A stretch of DNA of 64,000 bases. Source: Citrus sinensis. Taxonomy: Eukaryota > Streptophyta > Magnoliopsida > Sapindales > Rutaceae. The stretch covers positions 24,777,501-24,841,500 of the forward strand of contig NC_068557.1 in NCBI RefSeq assembly GCF_022201045.2, in the 5' to 3' direction. A model generated the notes under the pieces. The model made no database searches. It had not been told where the DNA came from and was given only the letters and a program-made list of their open reading frames with translations. Every line of letters starts with the position of its first letter. The first letter of the stretch is position 1. Of this stretch, positions 21,241 to 34,003 are shown piece by piece. The translations under genes and the position numbers were made by a program.

Positions 21241-21930
21241 AATTAATATCCTTTCGTTGTTTTAAAATTTTGTGTTCCAATTAACTAATAACAAAATTCA
21301 TACGTCGTTATTAATAATTTTCTAGTACTTGTGAAAAAAATGATATACATGCACTAGACTATTACAAAATATTTGACGCGTGTCACATATGTATTTTAAT
21401 TATACGTTATCTTTTATCTTTCAAATCGAGTTAATAACTTTTTTCTTTTTTTAAAATTGTGTACCTATTAACTGATAACGAAATTCATCTATCGTTATTA
21501 ATTACTTTCTAATACTTGCAAATATATATATGATGCGTGTCACATTTATATCTCTCTGTGTGTGTAATTATACGTTACGTTTTGTCTTTCAAATCAAGTT
21601 AATATCTTTTCCTTATTTTAAATTTTGTGTACCTATTAACTGATAACAAAATTCATCTGTCCTTATTAATTACTTTCTAGTACCTATGAAAAGAATTATA
21701 CATATGCACTAGATTAACATAACATGTTTGATGTGTTACGCACACGTGCACACATTGTATTTTGTCTTTTAAATTACGATAATATCTTTTCATTATTTCA
21801 AATTTTGTGTACCTATTTACTAATAACAAAATACACCTGTTATTATTAATTGTTTTCTAGTAGCTGCGGAAAGAATGATACACATGTAATAAATTATCAT
21901 AACATGTTTGATGTGTCATTTTATAATTTA
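21241..21930 (+). repeat. Four-copy tandem repeat of about 170-190 bp
   Basis: Diverged copies start near 21243, 21432, 21601 and 21781. Each runs in the order AATATCTTTTC, TTTTGTGTACCTATTAACT, ATAACAAAATTCATC, TTATTAATTACTTTCTAGTA, ATACATATGCACTAGA, and GATGTGT(C/T)AC. No coding frame spans the units and no transposon ends are visible. It looks like a short satellite-like array. Confidence 0.85.
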
Positions 21931-23988
21931 AATGGATGGTCCAGACTGGATACATAGTTTAATCGAAGCCACGCTGAATTTATTTATGATTACTCCGCGC
22001 ATGAGTATTGTACGTAACAGCTCAAGTCCAACCACGTACGAGCTTTGATAGTGATAGATGTAACACAAGACACTTTTATGAAGATAAAACTTTTAGTATG
22101 CCCTGATTTTGTTTTTAAAATTTTCAGATTCAATGCCGTTGACTTCAAAATCGCTCAAGTGTTTGGAAAGGACCCGGCCCATCTTTAGAGTGTAGATTAC
22201 CCAATTACGTCACAAGCTTGATTCAATCGTAATTTAAGGTTCTCTCATCAATGCCCAAAGTCAAAAACCTTCATTTGTATATAGCTAGAAAATTTACACT
22301 TCTTTTTTTTAAGTTCTATGAAGACAGATAAAAGAATTTCTTTTATAAATGTCCATGCCTATCTTAATATATAATTAGGGTGGAATCACCACCTTATTAA
22401 AGTTTGTTATCCTATAACTAAGATGTTCATAATGGATTGAAAATTATCATCCTCGATCCCACCACAAAAATAAATTTAGTCCTATTTGATATTCAGGTTA
22501 GCCAACTTATTTTAAAGGTTATAATAAAAAAGTGTTTGATAAACATTAGGGTGACTGCAGTTTAAAGATATAATAATAAAGTATTTGGTAAACACTAGTT
22601 GTTAAGTCTTATAAGTTAAGTTGATTTGATCTCACTTTTGTATGATGAAAATTTTATAATTTCTTTACTATTTTTAACAAATTTATATTTCATAGTTGCA
22701 ATTTGTTTTTCACATCAATGGTGATTTTAAAAGTTATGGCATCTTAGCACTAAACAGGGCCTAAGAAAGGTGAAAAGCTTGCAAACACAATCTGATTGAT
22801 TTATGGTAGATTAAACCTTTCGACACCCCTCAAAATTTCTTATAAAATCCTTTCTAAATGAAATTAATAAAATAACCAAAGACCATTTAATTCATTTTTT
22901 CAATAAAAATTCATTTAACACTTAAACAAGTTAATCTTTTAACAAAATTTTTACATCCACGTCATTCATTATTTATATTTATATTTTTAAATTGAAAAAA
23001 TTATGAGAGTTTATAGTTATGAAGATAAAAAATATATATAACACAAAAAAAAAATTTAGCATTTTGAATTTCTAAGCATTTTATAAATAAAAGCTTTACA
23101 AGTTTTGAATAAGGTGAAATTTTATTGGGTGATGATTAATTTTAATGTATGGGACGTTGTGTTTATAAGTAAAAACAGGGTATTTTAAGAAATAAAATTC
23201 AAAAAGAGTGTAATAAAGATTTTAGGGAGCTGTTAAAAGCTCCACTGTTTTTGGTGGCACAAACGGGCTCAAATGTTGTGGATCCTAAATTCATGAAGAA
23301 TTTTGCAATCCCTTCTTAATTGTTAACTTCAATATCAATTCAAAACTAATTTATTCAAAGTTTCAAGAAAATTGTAGAGGGGGGAAAAATTGGACCATGA
23401 AAATGAATTTCTCAAAACTCGATTTTTGAGAAATTGAAAATATAGAAACATTAAATTTGAGTTTAAATACTATAAATCAGAGAAGAAAACTTCTGCAATC
23501 AAGCTTTTGGTTTTGGAAGGAGCTTCTCTAGTCTCTACCAAGAAGTAGCCCTTATCCTACCAACGATTACTGTTTCGCCTATGTCTTTATGAACGGGAAT
23601 GTGGTAATTTAATTATCTCTTCGGCTAACTAATTAATCATTAATTTCATCCTTTTGGCTTTGATAACCGAAACATTAACTAATGACTTGGTTATTTATTT
23701 GGTCATGGCCGAAATCGACCGCTGATAATGCAATATTAATAAATCGTATTAAAGAATCTTTTATTCATTGTCTCTTTCCGAGGGACCTAATTATTTCTGC
23801 AATTGCTGAGATACATTGTGAGATGTGGCGACATTGATTGATTATTTGTATTTAACCATCATATGCGAAAACTTCTTTACATTTATTATGTCACCAAATT
23901 ATTTATAATTTAAACGGTGAAATGTCTTACCATTTTCATATTTTCTGTACATGCAAGTATTGTTTTTATCTACTTGTGATATCATACA
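21931..23988. other. Intergenic, AT-rich
   Basis: No gene is recognised. 23500-23880 is the counterpart of 18500-18900 (duplicated 3' flank of the HIPP genes). A phrase AAACAGGGCC near 22752 resembles the ends of common plant MITEs, but no partner end could be placed. Confidence 0.5.
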
Positions 23989-24359
23989 TGTTGAAATATT
24001 GAATGAAGCTGAACCTGATTCTAGTCATGTGGGAGTATTGACTGAAGCATACTTGCTGAGCAAGGATGTTACACACACGAGAGATAGATTGAAGATCACA
24101 CGTGCAAGCTAGAAGATTCCAGCTGGCAAAATAGCTATACAGAGATTCCTCTGACTTTACATAATTGGATGAGTTAGTTAGAAATGTACGGTTATGATTA
24201 AATTCTTAATATGCATTTCGTGTGTTTGCAAATGTGATGTATAAGCTGGATGCAGCTAAGTAGCTATATAAACCATCTCTCTGTATTTCACATTTAAAGC
24301 TTAATAAAATAGTAATATTCAGCTTCTCTCAACTCTCTTCGATCTTAAGAATTCTTTCA
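23989..24359 (+). repeat. Left LTR of the copia element
   Basis: Starts TGTTGAAATATT and ends TTCTTTCA. It has TATATAAA at 24265-24272 and an AATAAA signal at 24302-24307. It lacks one base found in the right LTR (CACGTG-CAAG versus CACGTGACAAG). Confidence 0.95.
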
Positions 24360-24371
24360 TGGTATCAGAGC
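24360..24371 (+). other. Primer-binding site, initiator tRNA-Met
   Basis: TGGTATCAGAGC is the standard complement of the 3' end of plant initiator tRNA-Met and directly abuts the LTR. Confidence 0.95.
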
Positions 24372-24387
24372 TAGACGAGAAGCAATA

Positions 24388-27300
24388 ATGGCGAACAATG
24401 AGAATCAAACTAGTAATGGAGCTTCAAGCTCAACTACAAACTCAAATCAAGTTTCGAACATCAGTACCTCTGTTCTCAGCTCGCTTGTGTTCAATACTCC
24501 TATCAAGCTCACTAATAACAACTACCTGCTATGGCGTTCTCAAGTTGTAGCAACTATCAACGCAAATGATCTAGAAGATCTGATTGACAGCTCAAAGACT
24601 CCACCAAATCGCATGATGATCAACATTGACAGTGATCAGACTGTGATTACTTCACCAAATCCACAGTTCCAGATCTGGAGGAGGAATGATCAACAGCTCA
24701 TGAGCTGGTTACTTTCAACCTTGAGTGAAGAAGTTTTGAGTGCTGTTGTTGGAGCAAGATCTTCACTGGATGTATGGCAGATCCTTGCTACTCAGTTTGG
24801 AGCAAGATCCAGATCCAGAGTCCTGCATTTAAGAACTCAGATTCAGACCACAAGGAAGGGATCAATGACAGTGCATGAGTACTATACAAGAATGAAGACT
24901 ACATTAGATGCATTAAGAGCAGTTGGCAACAACATGAGCGATGAAGATTTTGTACTCTGCTTACTTGCTGGCTTAGGTCATGAGTATGACTCGATTGTTA
25001 CTACAATCAATGCTAGGCCCGAGAGCACTATGCCTTCTGAAGTGTATGGAATGCTGCTGAATCATGAAAATATGATAGAGCATCAACATTCTGTTAATAA
25101 CATGGACTATCAAGCTAACCTAGCTTATCAAATAGGAAATCAAAGAAGAAACTGGCAAGGAAACTTCAACTTCAATGGAAATAACAACAGCTATGGTGGA
25201 AGACTGCCTGGAAACTCAAATGCAAGGCAGTTTAGTGGAGGAAATTTTAATCAAGGATCAAATGCATCTGATAAGGCCAAAGGCAAAAGTCAGATTGATG
25301 AAGATGACCCTAAGGGACCTTGTCAGATCTGCTTCAGGAAGAATCACACTGCTGCTCACTGCTGGTACAGGTTCAAAAAGAATTATGTACCAAATCAAAT
25401 GCCAAATCGAAGAAGTGCTTATGTAGATGAAAATGGAGGAAACAGAGATGGTGCATGGTATCTTGACAATGGAGCAACAAACCACATCTCAAATGATTTC
25501 AATAATCTCAACATCAGCTCAGAGTATAAAGGGAGTGATCAGCTTGCAGTAGGTAATGGAGCTAAACTTAAAATAATTTCTATTGGTCATTTATTGCTCA
25601 GTACACTTGAACCACACACATTACCTCATATTAAACTCAATCACATACTCCATGTCCCTGAAATAACTAAAAATTTGATTAGTGTCTCAAAACTTTTGCA
25701 TGACAATGATGTCTATATTGAATTCAATGAATCATTTTGTGCTGTTAAGGACAATAGAAGGGGGAGTGTTCTTATGAGAGGAATGGCTAAAGATGGATTA
25801 TACAAGCTGCTGTGTTTGCCTCTTAATTCCAGTCAAGCCAAGTCTGTTCTATCATCATCTACTATCAATTTAAGCCTATTCTTAGTAAATAAAGGTCATA
25901 AACCAGAGTCTATGCTTTCTGTAAATTGTAGTGAAAAATGTACAAGTAACAAAGTGCTGGACCTGTGGCACTTGAGATTAGGTCATCCTAATGTGGTTGC
26001 ACTTAGGAAAACTTTGTCAGCTTGTAACATTTCTTTCGGGAATAAAAATGTTGATTTGTCTTTCTGCAAAGCATGTCAATATGGAAAACAGCATAGACTG
26101 TCATTCAAAAGCAGTGAAACCAAAACAAAACATGCTCTGGAAATTATTCACAGTGACCTCTGGGGCCCTGCTCCTACTATTTCAAATCAAGGGTTTAGAT
26201 ATTACATAGCTTTCATTGATGATAAAACAAGCTACACCTGGATTTATGGTTTAGCACAAAAGTCTCAAGCACTTACAGCATTCATCACCTTTAAGAACCA
26301 GATTGAAAAAAGCCTTGAGCTAAAAATAAAAGCCTTACAATGTGATATGGGGGGTGAATACAAAGCTTTTGAAACCTATCTGAAACATGAAGGAATATCC
26401 TTAAGATATTCTTGTCCATACACCCATCACCAAAATGGAAAGGCTGAAAGGAAACATAGGCATCTTGTAGAATCTGGTTTGACTCTTCTTTCTCAAGCCA
26501 ACTTACCTTTAAAGTTCTGGTGGGAAGCCTTCTCAAATGCAGCCTATCTTATAAACAGAACCAGTACATCTGTCCTCAATGACAAAACACCTTTTGAATC
26601 TCTCTATTCAAAGAAACCAAATTATTCCATTATAAAGATTTTTGGCTGTGAGTGTTATCCATTTCTGAGACCCTACAATAGTCATAAGTTCAGTTTCCAC
26701 ACTTCAAAGTGTGTAAACTTGGGGTTTAGTCACTTACATAAAGGTTACATGTGTCTTAGCTCAAGTGGAAGAATATACATTGCTGCACATGTAAATTTCA
26801 ATGAAAACTCTTTCCCTTTCCAAACAGATCCAGAGTTCATGTGTACCGAACCAAAACAGTCAGTTGAACTTACAAACACCTTTAGTAAATTCCTCACTGT
26901 GTCTTTTCCTTCTGAGAGTCACAGTCATGAGGCAACAGCAACTGGTGTAAATCCATCTGATAGTCAAAATTTGGAAATTACTCCTTCTAATGATCTGAGT
27001 TCTGATAACAATAATGAGACTACTTGTTCTGTGCTCAACAATGCTTCAAATGCACAATCAAATACTCAAAATCCTTCAAACTGTTCTGACACATCTGAAA
27101 CCAACCATCTTCAAGATCAAACTCCTGAAATGCCTCAACTCATACCTCAAATAAAATCCTCACATCCCATGATAACCAGAGCTAAAGCTGGAATCTTCAA
27201 ACCTAAAGTTTTTAATACAGAAAAAGCCTTATCCCTAAACACACCCTCAAGTGTTACTGCAGCTTTGAATGATCAAAACTGGAAACTAGCTATGCAAGAG

Positions 27301-28973
27301 GAGTTCAATGCTTTAGTAAACAATCAAACTTGGTGCTTAGTTCCTCCAGAACAAAATATGAAGTTGGTGGGAAATAAGTGGATTTTTAGAGTTAAGCAAA
27401 ATTCTGATGGGTCAATAAGCAGATACAAAGCCAGGTTAGTGGCAAAGGTTTTTCTACAAACTGAAGGAGTGGATTACCAGGAAACTTTTAGTCCAGTAGT
27501 TAAGGCTGCAACCATAAGGATTGTTCTAAACCTTGCTGTTGTAAATGACTGGAAACTAAGACAAGTTGACATCAATAATGCCTTTCTAAATGGGGAGCTA
27601 ACTGAAACTGTGTACATGCCTCAACCAGAAGGTTTGTAAATCCAGATTATCCAAGGCATATCTGCAAGTTACAGAAAGCTCTCTATGGGCTTAAACAAGC
27701 TCCTAGAGCTTGGTTTAACAAACTGAAATCAGTGCTGGAGTCATGGAATTTTTGCAGAGCAAAATCAAACACATCTTTGTTCTTCAAACAGAATGGAAAT
27801 GATGTAGTTATTTTACTGATCTATGTTGATGATATCATAGTCACTGGAAGCAATAACATTGAGATTGAACAATTAGTTCAGGACTTAAGTAGTACCTTTG
27901 CTCTCAAGGATTTGGGACAGTTAAATTTCTTTCTTGGTATTGAGGTAACAAGAAATGAAAACACACTAGTGCTATCTCAAACCAAATATCTAAAGGAGTT
28001 ACTTGCAAAGTTTGATCTACAGAACTGTAATGGAGCTGATACTCCACTTGCAACAACTGATAAGTTGAGTAAGTTTCTGGGAACCAAATACTCTGACCCT
28101 ACTCAGTATAGAAGAGCTATTGGAGGACTGCAATATGCTGTACTCACCAGGCCAGAAATTGCTTATGCAGTAAATAAGCTAAGTCAATTTATGGCAAGTC
28201 CTTTGCAGCCTCATTGGTTAGCTTGCAAACGGGTCCTAAGGTATTTGAAAGAAACTGTTGACTATGGTTTAAGTTTCAGGAAGTCAGACTCATTTGATTT
28301 GATAGCCTATTCCGATGCTGATTGGGGAAGTGATCCTGATGACAGAAGATCTACCAGTGGTTATTGCATTTACTTGGGTGATAACTTGGTCAGCTGGAGT
28401 TCTAAGAAACAGAGTGTTGTGTCAAAATCATCAGCAGAATCTGAATATAGAGCCATCGCATTAGCATGTGCAGAAATAACTTGGATTTGCTCTGTTCTCA
28501 AAGAAATAAATGTAAAGCTCAGCTGCACTCCATTATTGTTGAGTGACAGTACTAGTGCAGCAGTAATTGCTACAAATCCAGTTCTTCATTCAAAAACCAA
28601 ACACATAGAAATCGACATTCACTTTGTAAGAGACATGGTTGAAAAGAAAGAAGTAGAAGTTGCATTTGTCTCAAGCAATGATCAAATTGCTGATGTGTTA
28701 ACCAAACCACTTACTTATCCCAAGTTCAGCTTCTTCAGAAACAAACTTAAAGTCTCTTCCAGAGATTTAAGTTTGAGAAGGGATGTTGAAATATTGAATG
28801 AAGCTGAACCTGATTCTAGTCATGTGGGAGTATTGACTGAAGCATACTTGCTGAGCAAGGATGTTACACACACGAGAGATAGATTGAAGATCACACGTGA
28901 CAAGCTAGAAGATTCCAGCTGGCAAAATAGCTATACAGAGATTCCTCTGACTTTACATAATTGGATGAGTTAG
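24388..28973 (+). pseudogene. Copia Gag-Pol, one frameshift in reverse transcriptase
   Basis: The first frame (24388-27639, 1083 codons) holds a UBN2-type gag, a zinc knuckle CQICFRKNHTAAHC (about residue 312), and a protease with WYLDNGAT (about 357). It continues with the integrase HHCC finger and catalytic D-D-E (HSDLWGP, CDMGGEY, NGKAERKH) and the start of reverse transcriptase. About 27632-27637 the frame shifts by one base in a T run and meets a stop at 27637-27639. Homology continues at once in another frame. That frame carries YVDDIIVTG and the RNase H motifs DADWGSD and SAESEYRA, and ends at 28973 inside the right LTR. The protease active site reads D-N-G where D-S-G is usual. The break suggests this copy cannot make a full polyprotein, unless the shift is an assembly error. 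Confidence 0.92.
28775..28783 (+). other. Polypurine tract of the copia element
   Basis: GAGAAGGGA directly precedes the TG of the right LTR. The pol frame reads through it into the LTR. Confidence 0.8.
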
Positions 28974-29155
28974 TTAGAAATGTACGGTTATGATTAAATT
29001 CTTAACATGCATTTCGTGTGTTTGCAAATGTGATGTATAAGCTGGATGCAGCTAAGTAGCTATATAAACCATCTCTCTGTATTTCACATTTAAAGCTTAA
29101 TAAAATAGTAATATTCAGCTTCTCTCAACTCTCTTCGATCTTAAGAATTCTTTCA
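28784..29155 (+). repeat. Right LTR of the copia element
   Basis: 372 bp, almost identical to the left LTR. It encodes the last residues of the pol frame, whose stop is at 28971-28973. TATATAAA lies at 29061-29068. It is followed by the ATACA target duplication. Confidence 0.95.
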
Positions 29156-29472
29156 ATACACACGTCTCTTTGGGTCACAAAGTAGTAAGATTAACCTTCA
29201 CTTTAAATCAATGACTTCAAATCGAAACTTTGGGAACTTTTATCTTAGTCTGTAGTGAATTTATTTATTTATTTATTTTTTAACTCTCATAATCGAAGTA
29301 CAGAACAAAATTTTCCTCCGGAAAATTACAAATTCAAGCACTTAACTCAAATTAACTACATACCGTAACTATAAAAGGCTATATCCAACCATGCATGTCC
29401 TAATATCGGCAAGAAGCACTTTGGGTTCTAGAGAAAATCGTGCTACTTTGATCGATCCTGCTAAAATATTGC

Positions 29473-30486
29473 TCACATAATGGAACATGCGTTTGGGTTT
29501 TCATCACTGAAGAGTGTAGTGAGCCTCTCGTCGGTTGCATTAGGACTAGGGAGTGCTTGGACCACGTTCTTAACATAACCAGACGGTGCTTTCTTGTCAT
29601 AAGCCTGAGCCACATATGGGTACGCCACCAAATTGTACGGCACGTAAGGCCAAAACTCAGCTCTCTTGCCTGTGCTTTTCACTTTCTTTAAGACCTTGTT
29701 CGGGTCAACATAGCCTGTCACTGTTACCCGGCTTTGCTTCCTGTTCACCTCCACTGACTTGGCACCTAATTAAGACAGCAATTTAACTATGAGTTAGCTA
29801 GCGCTCATTTAATTAACAAGGGCCTGTTTGGACGCTACTAAGAGCACAACTCAGATGTTGAGCATTGAATCATCACCACCCAAAACTCTGCAGGAAATTA
29901 ATGATTTTACTGTTTCCCATACGAGGAAGCTGAAAATATGATCTTCTTTGACTAGTATATATCTACATAATGGACTTGCTGACAGATATTCTGAGATATA
30001 TATACCTAGCGCCTAGTAGCCGTAAATAAAGGCCCAAAAAATGAGCTGCTAAAGTTGAAGGGAAGAACGAAACATAAATAGAAATTGAAACCCTTTTGAA
30101 AGAGTAGTGTTTGAAATGTTTTTAATTTTTTGCATGAATGATGTGTGTTCACTAATTTAACAGGGCCGGCTTTGAAGAGAGAGAGGGAGCTGGTGTAATA
30201 AGATTCACGTATGTATATATGTGTACCTCTAATGGAAGAAACAGCATTTCTAACTTTTCTCTCACACCCATCACAGTCCATTTTCACCTTGATATCAACT
30301 GTCTGTAAAAAAAAAAAAAAAAAAAAAACAATATTAATTACTCAATAAACGAAGTCGACACAGCGATCCAGTTTAGAGAGTTAAAAAGGTTTTGGGTCCT
30401 AGAGATTAGCATACCTGCATGGGCTTGCGTTTCTTCCCTCTTGGTGTAGTTTCAAACAAATCCAATAGATGATCAAGCACACCCAT
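29473..30486 (-). CDS. HIPP20-like: Heavy-metal-associated isoprenylated plant protein, copy 2
   Basis: Three exons: 30486-30415, 30302-30227 and 29765-29473 (72, 76 and 293 bp, the same sizes as copy 1). They encode 146 residues. The metal site is MDCDGCERKV, the signature is WPYVPYNLVAYPY, and the lipid-attachment box is CSIM. Introns are canonical GT-AG. Differences from copy 1 include SSIRG for SSMKG and TDERLTTLF for ADEKLVSLF. A 22-base poly-A run on the + strand (30306-30327) lies in intron 1, just upstream of exon 2's acceptor. Downstream, the copia element begins about 320 bp away. This is a tandem paralogue of copy 1; promoters and 3' flanks are also related. Confidence 0.95.
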
Positions 30487-33400
30487 CTTTTGCTAAAAGC
30501 AGAGGCAAATTGAAAGCTGAGAGAGTTTGGAAATAGAGATAGAGATGAAACTGAGGTCTTCTATATATTTATAGAGGGATCCTGGTCCTGGAGCAAGTTT
30601 TGTACATATAATTTAAAAATGACAATCGATTATGATAATGACCCGTGTCTCTAAAAATTAATCATGCAACGCATACCATATTTCTTCTGAAATTTGAAAA
30701 TATCACCGCTGACAACTTGTCATTCGGGTTTGGATTCTCATTGGCTCTTAATTAATAAATAAATAAAATTTTATATCTTGGTCTTAGTTGTTAGCTTTTA
30801 TGACAGGTTAATGAGGAGCTGTAATCCTGCTGTTTTCTTTGCTCCAAAGAAACCAAATTAAACTTAAACTGTTGCACTCTCAGTTTACGCGGTAGTGGCT
30901 AGCTACACAAAATGACACTGTAGTGCCCACTGTTTTTTTTCCGCTCATTTCACATTTCAAAATCAGTCTATTCATCGATTGCTATTAATTAAAATCTAAA
31001 ATGATGATCGCCCCCATCGTTAAATTTGCGTACTAACCTAGCTGCCTAAAGAGTGATAGGTACAGGGTTATCATAAGTAAAAAAAAAAAAAAAATTATAG
31101 ATTTAGGGGTATCATGACATTTTGAATACAGGTTTCTTATACGGAAATTTTGAGATTTATTGGAATGCCAATGTGTGAGCGGTTGTTTCTGTTACTCAGA
31201 AATTCCAATAAGCTATCAATTTTCATAAATATAAAGATATTTGCATTTTTTTTAATGGAAGATTGACATTTTCTCTTTGAATTTTGTCACTTATCCCTTA
31301 TAGTTTTTGCAATATGCCATTATCCCTTAATGTTAAAGTTTTCACAAAAATAAGTGATTGGTCTGTGGTTGAAATGAATTTTTCTATGAACGTGTTACTC
31401 TTTCTTTATAAATATGTTCGTACTAAAAAAAAAAAAATGAACTCTTTACCAATTGCTTTCATTGCCAATGACTAATCAATTAGACTGTCTTTTGGTGACA
31501 GCTAATATATTTATCTTACAGAGAAGTTGAAATGATTTGATCAAGGTCTATGATTACAAGCATCAATCAATAATGTGCAAAGCTTCCCAATGATTAAATT
31601 CTTGGAATCATTTTTCTCATTTTTTGTGGTGAAGTTTCTCTGCAAGGGTTCTTGCTGTTTCCTGTGCCGACGGGGATAGCTATTCATATATGTACAAGAA
31701 AAACAAAATTGTTTAAATTAAAAGAAATGGAGCCCATATTTATTGCATTATTGCAAATAAGAAAGGGATGTTTTTCCAGTTAAGGGAAAAATGGACGGTA
31801 ATTATTGAGTCAACCCATGAACACGTTCAAAAAATTTTCAAACATAGCTGCTGTGCTTGGTGGGTTCTTAATTTCCTTTCTTGTAAGTAGTTAACTTATC
31901 AAAAAATTAGAAAACCCTACATGCATTACACCATTATTTATGAGTTTTTAGTTAGTTTGCTGAATTTGGGATTTGCTTAAAAATTGGCCCTTCTAACTTA
32001 TCGCACGCAATGTTCACGTCACGGTTCACAATAAAATTGAAGAATTTGTAATAAGAATAATGATACAACCTAATGTTTATGATTTTTTTAATTAATTAGA
32101 CAGTTACATAAAGATTGCTTGTTTATTGGCTTACAATAATTTCCACTGGTCATATTCATATTGATCATATTTATTATATATTGAATGAATCATTAATGCC
32201 TATGTTATGTACTTGCTAATTTAACAGCCCAAAAAAATCCCTTATTTTATTTTTTTTAATTTAAAGACAATTTACATGGCTTCTTCTCTTGTATCGATTG
32301 TTTGGGATGGGGTATTGGGTCTTGTGTTTGATTCTTATCATTGACATGGGAAAAAACAATCAAATGAAACAGTGGCTGTTAAATTATTTCATGGAAGAAT
32401 ACAAAATTTTGGTTACTTTTCTTACAATGATAGGGGGATGAATTTAATAAAATGGGACCAATAATTGAAGAATTATAGGTGAAGTAACTCCTAGAAGATG
32501 GCAACTTCATTCCAATCTCTATATCTTATGTGTGTCAAGTCTTTTCTTCACCCAAAATTGGTGTCCACTTGAGGAAATTTCATGGCTTGAAACGCTCTCC
32601 CCACCTTCATAATTCAAAAATGTCATTTTCTGTTTATAATTATGCATTAATTATTGAGTTTCATTCATGGTTGTTGGCCTGCACGTACCCACAAAAACCG
32701 GCGCTCCCCCGGAATTTCTTTCATTAAAATTATTATTATTTTTTTGCAAATTAATTTATTTGAATTCATTTGGGTAAAATGTTTTATTGCCACCATTACA
32801 TGCATGCAACAATTTTACGTAAGTTATTTCAAAAATTTTGAAATAGGAAATTAATTTTAAAATGTCTGCAGCCTACCCATTCAAATCATTTGATTAATTA
32901 ATAACAAGCTGTCTTTCTTCTTAAAAATATCTCCTATACATGCACATTGACAATATCAGTTAAATGGCCATCCTTAAAAACAAATCCCTAATTTCCTCTC
33001 TATATAGAAATAATTATACGATTCAATTTAATCGAATACAATACGATATATATTTGGTACCCAAATAAAATTACCAGAACTGATCGAAAAAATTTCTGAT
33101 TTGAATTTAATTAATGGATTTGGAAGAATAAGATTATGTTTTCGAAGAATCCTGCACATTGACAAATCATGTGCAAGAGACTTGAAATTAATAGAAAAAC
33201 GAAAACAGATCATGTGCAAAATAAAATTATGAACGTACCACATATCGAGTTGGGGAACGGAAAATGAAGAGGAATGAATGAAATAAAGAAAGAAAAAGGA
33301 ATAAATAAAACCACGATAATTAGTAAGCTACAAACTAATTCATTAAAGCATACATGCAAAATTGAAATGATGTTAAAAGCTGTGCATTCCCGAAATTTAC

Positions 33401-33683
33401 ATAAATATTGACCAAGTAAATTACCGTACCAACTGATTAAGGAAAGTGATAGAGTTTGTAATTACTTATTTATAGCCAACAGCTAGCCGGAGAGCATAAT
33501 CAATATTGGCCATGAAATTTGAGTTCTGATTATATAATTGAATTTGAAGGCAAGCCAAGGCCAGCTAGGCAGAGACACAGTTAGCTGAAGTTTTGGTAAA
33601 CGTCGTTTTACTCTTCTATCAATTTTAAAAGTATAATTAATTCAAGATAATTATTCAGCCCTCACTCTCTGATCGCATTTCTC

Positions 33684-33735
<52 letters not shown>

Positions 33736-34003
33736 AAAGATCACATGGTTAAGCTGTTTATTGTAAGTGATCCCTGCGAAATTTTTATGACAAGCTACCT
33801 TGAACGACCGTGACAGCCAACTGCGAACACAGACTAAAACACATAGCATTAATTATTTACAGATAAAATCCTTATCAGGATCATTCGTAATACCAAGATG
33901 TACAATTCTATAACGTGCTGATCATGCTAATGTCAGGTATGTGCTAATATTTTTACAAAGTATACGACATAAGATCTATATATATAAATATCAACATTGA
34001 ATC
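30487..34003. other. Intergenic region upstream of HIPP copy 2
   Basis: 30560-30810 is the promoter shared with copy 1. The remainder is AT-rich with no supported gene. A (CT)n run at about 33687-33718 continues into (AT)n to 33735. Confidence 0.5.
33687..33735. repeat. (CT)n(AT)n compound microsatellite
   Basis: About 16 CT units followed by about 8 AT units. An open frame rich in Arg-Glu on the other strand is simply this repeat. Confidence 0.95.

Larger units (their letters stand above)
23989..29155 (+). mobile_element. Young Ty1/copia retrotransposon
   Basis: A 5.2-kb element with short LTRs (23989-24359, 371 bp, and 28784-29155, 372 bp). It is flanked by a perfect 5-bp duplication ATACA (23984-23988 and 29156-29160). 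The LTRs differ by one substitution (T/C) and one single-base gap. The primer-binding site TGGTATCAGAGC (24360-24371, initiator tRNA-Met) directly follows the left LTR. A purine tract GAGAAGGGA (28775-28783) precedes the right LTR. The domain order gag-protease-integrase-RT-RNase H is diagnostic of copia. Size and LTR length suggest the Ale/Retrofit group, a tentative call. It inserted about 320 bp downstream of the second HIPP gene. Confidence 0.96.

Noticed and set aside
22486..22765. Possible MITE ending in AAACAGGGCC
   Set aside because: Could not place a matching opposite end or target duplication; left uncalled.
24360..24371. tRNA-Met-like sequence
   Set aside because: Only a 12-base primer-binding site, not a tRNA gene.
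33655..33849. Minus-strand frame rich in Arg-Glu
   Set aside because: Translation of a (CT)n/(AT)n microsatellite.
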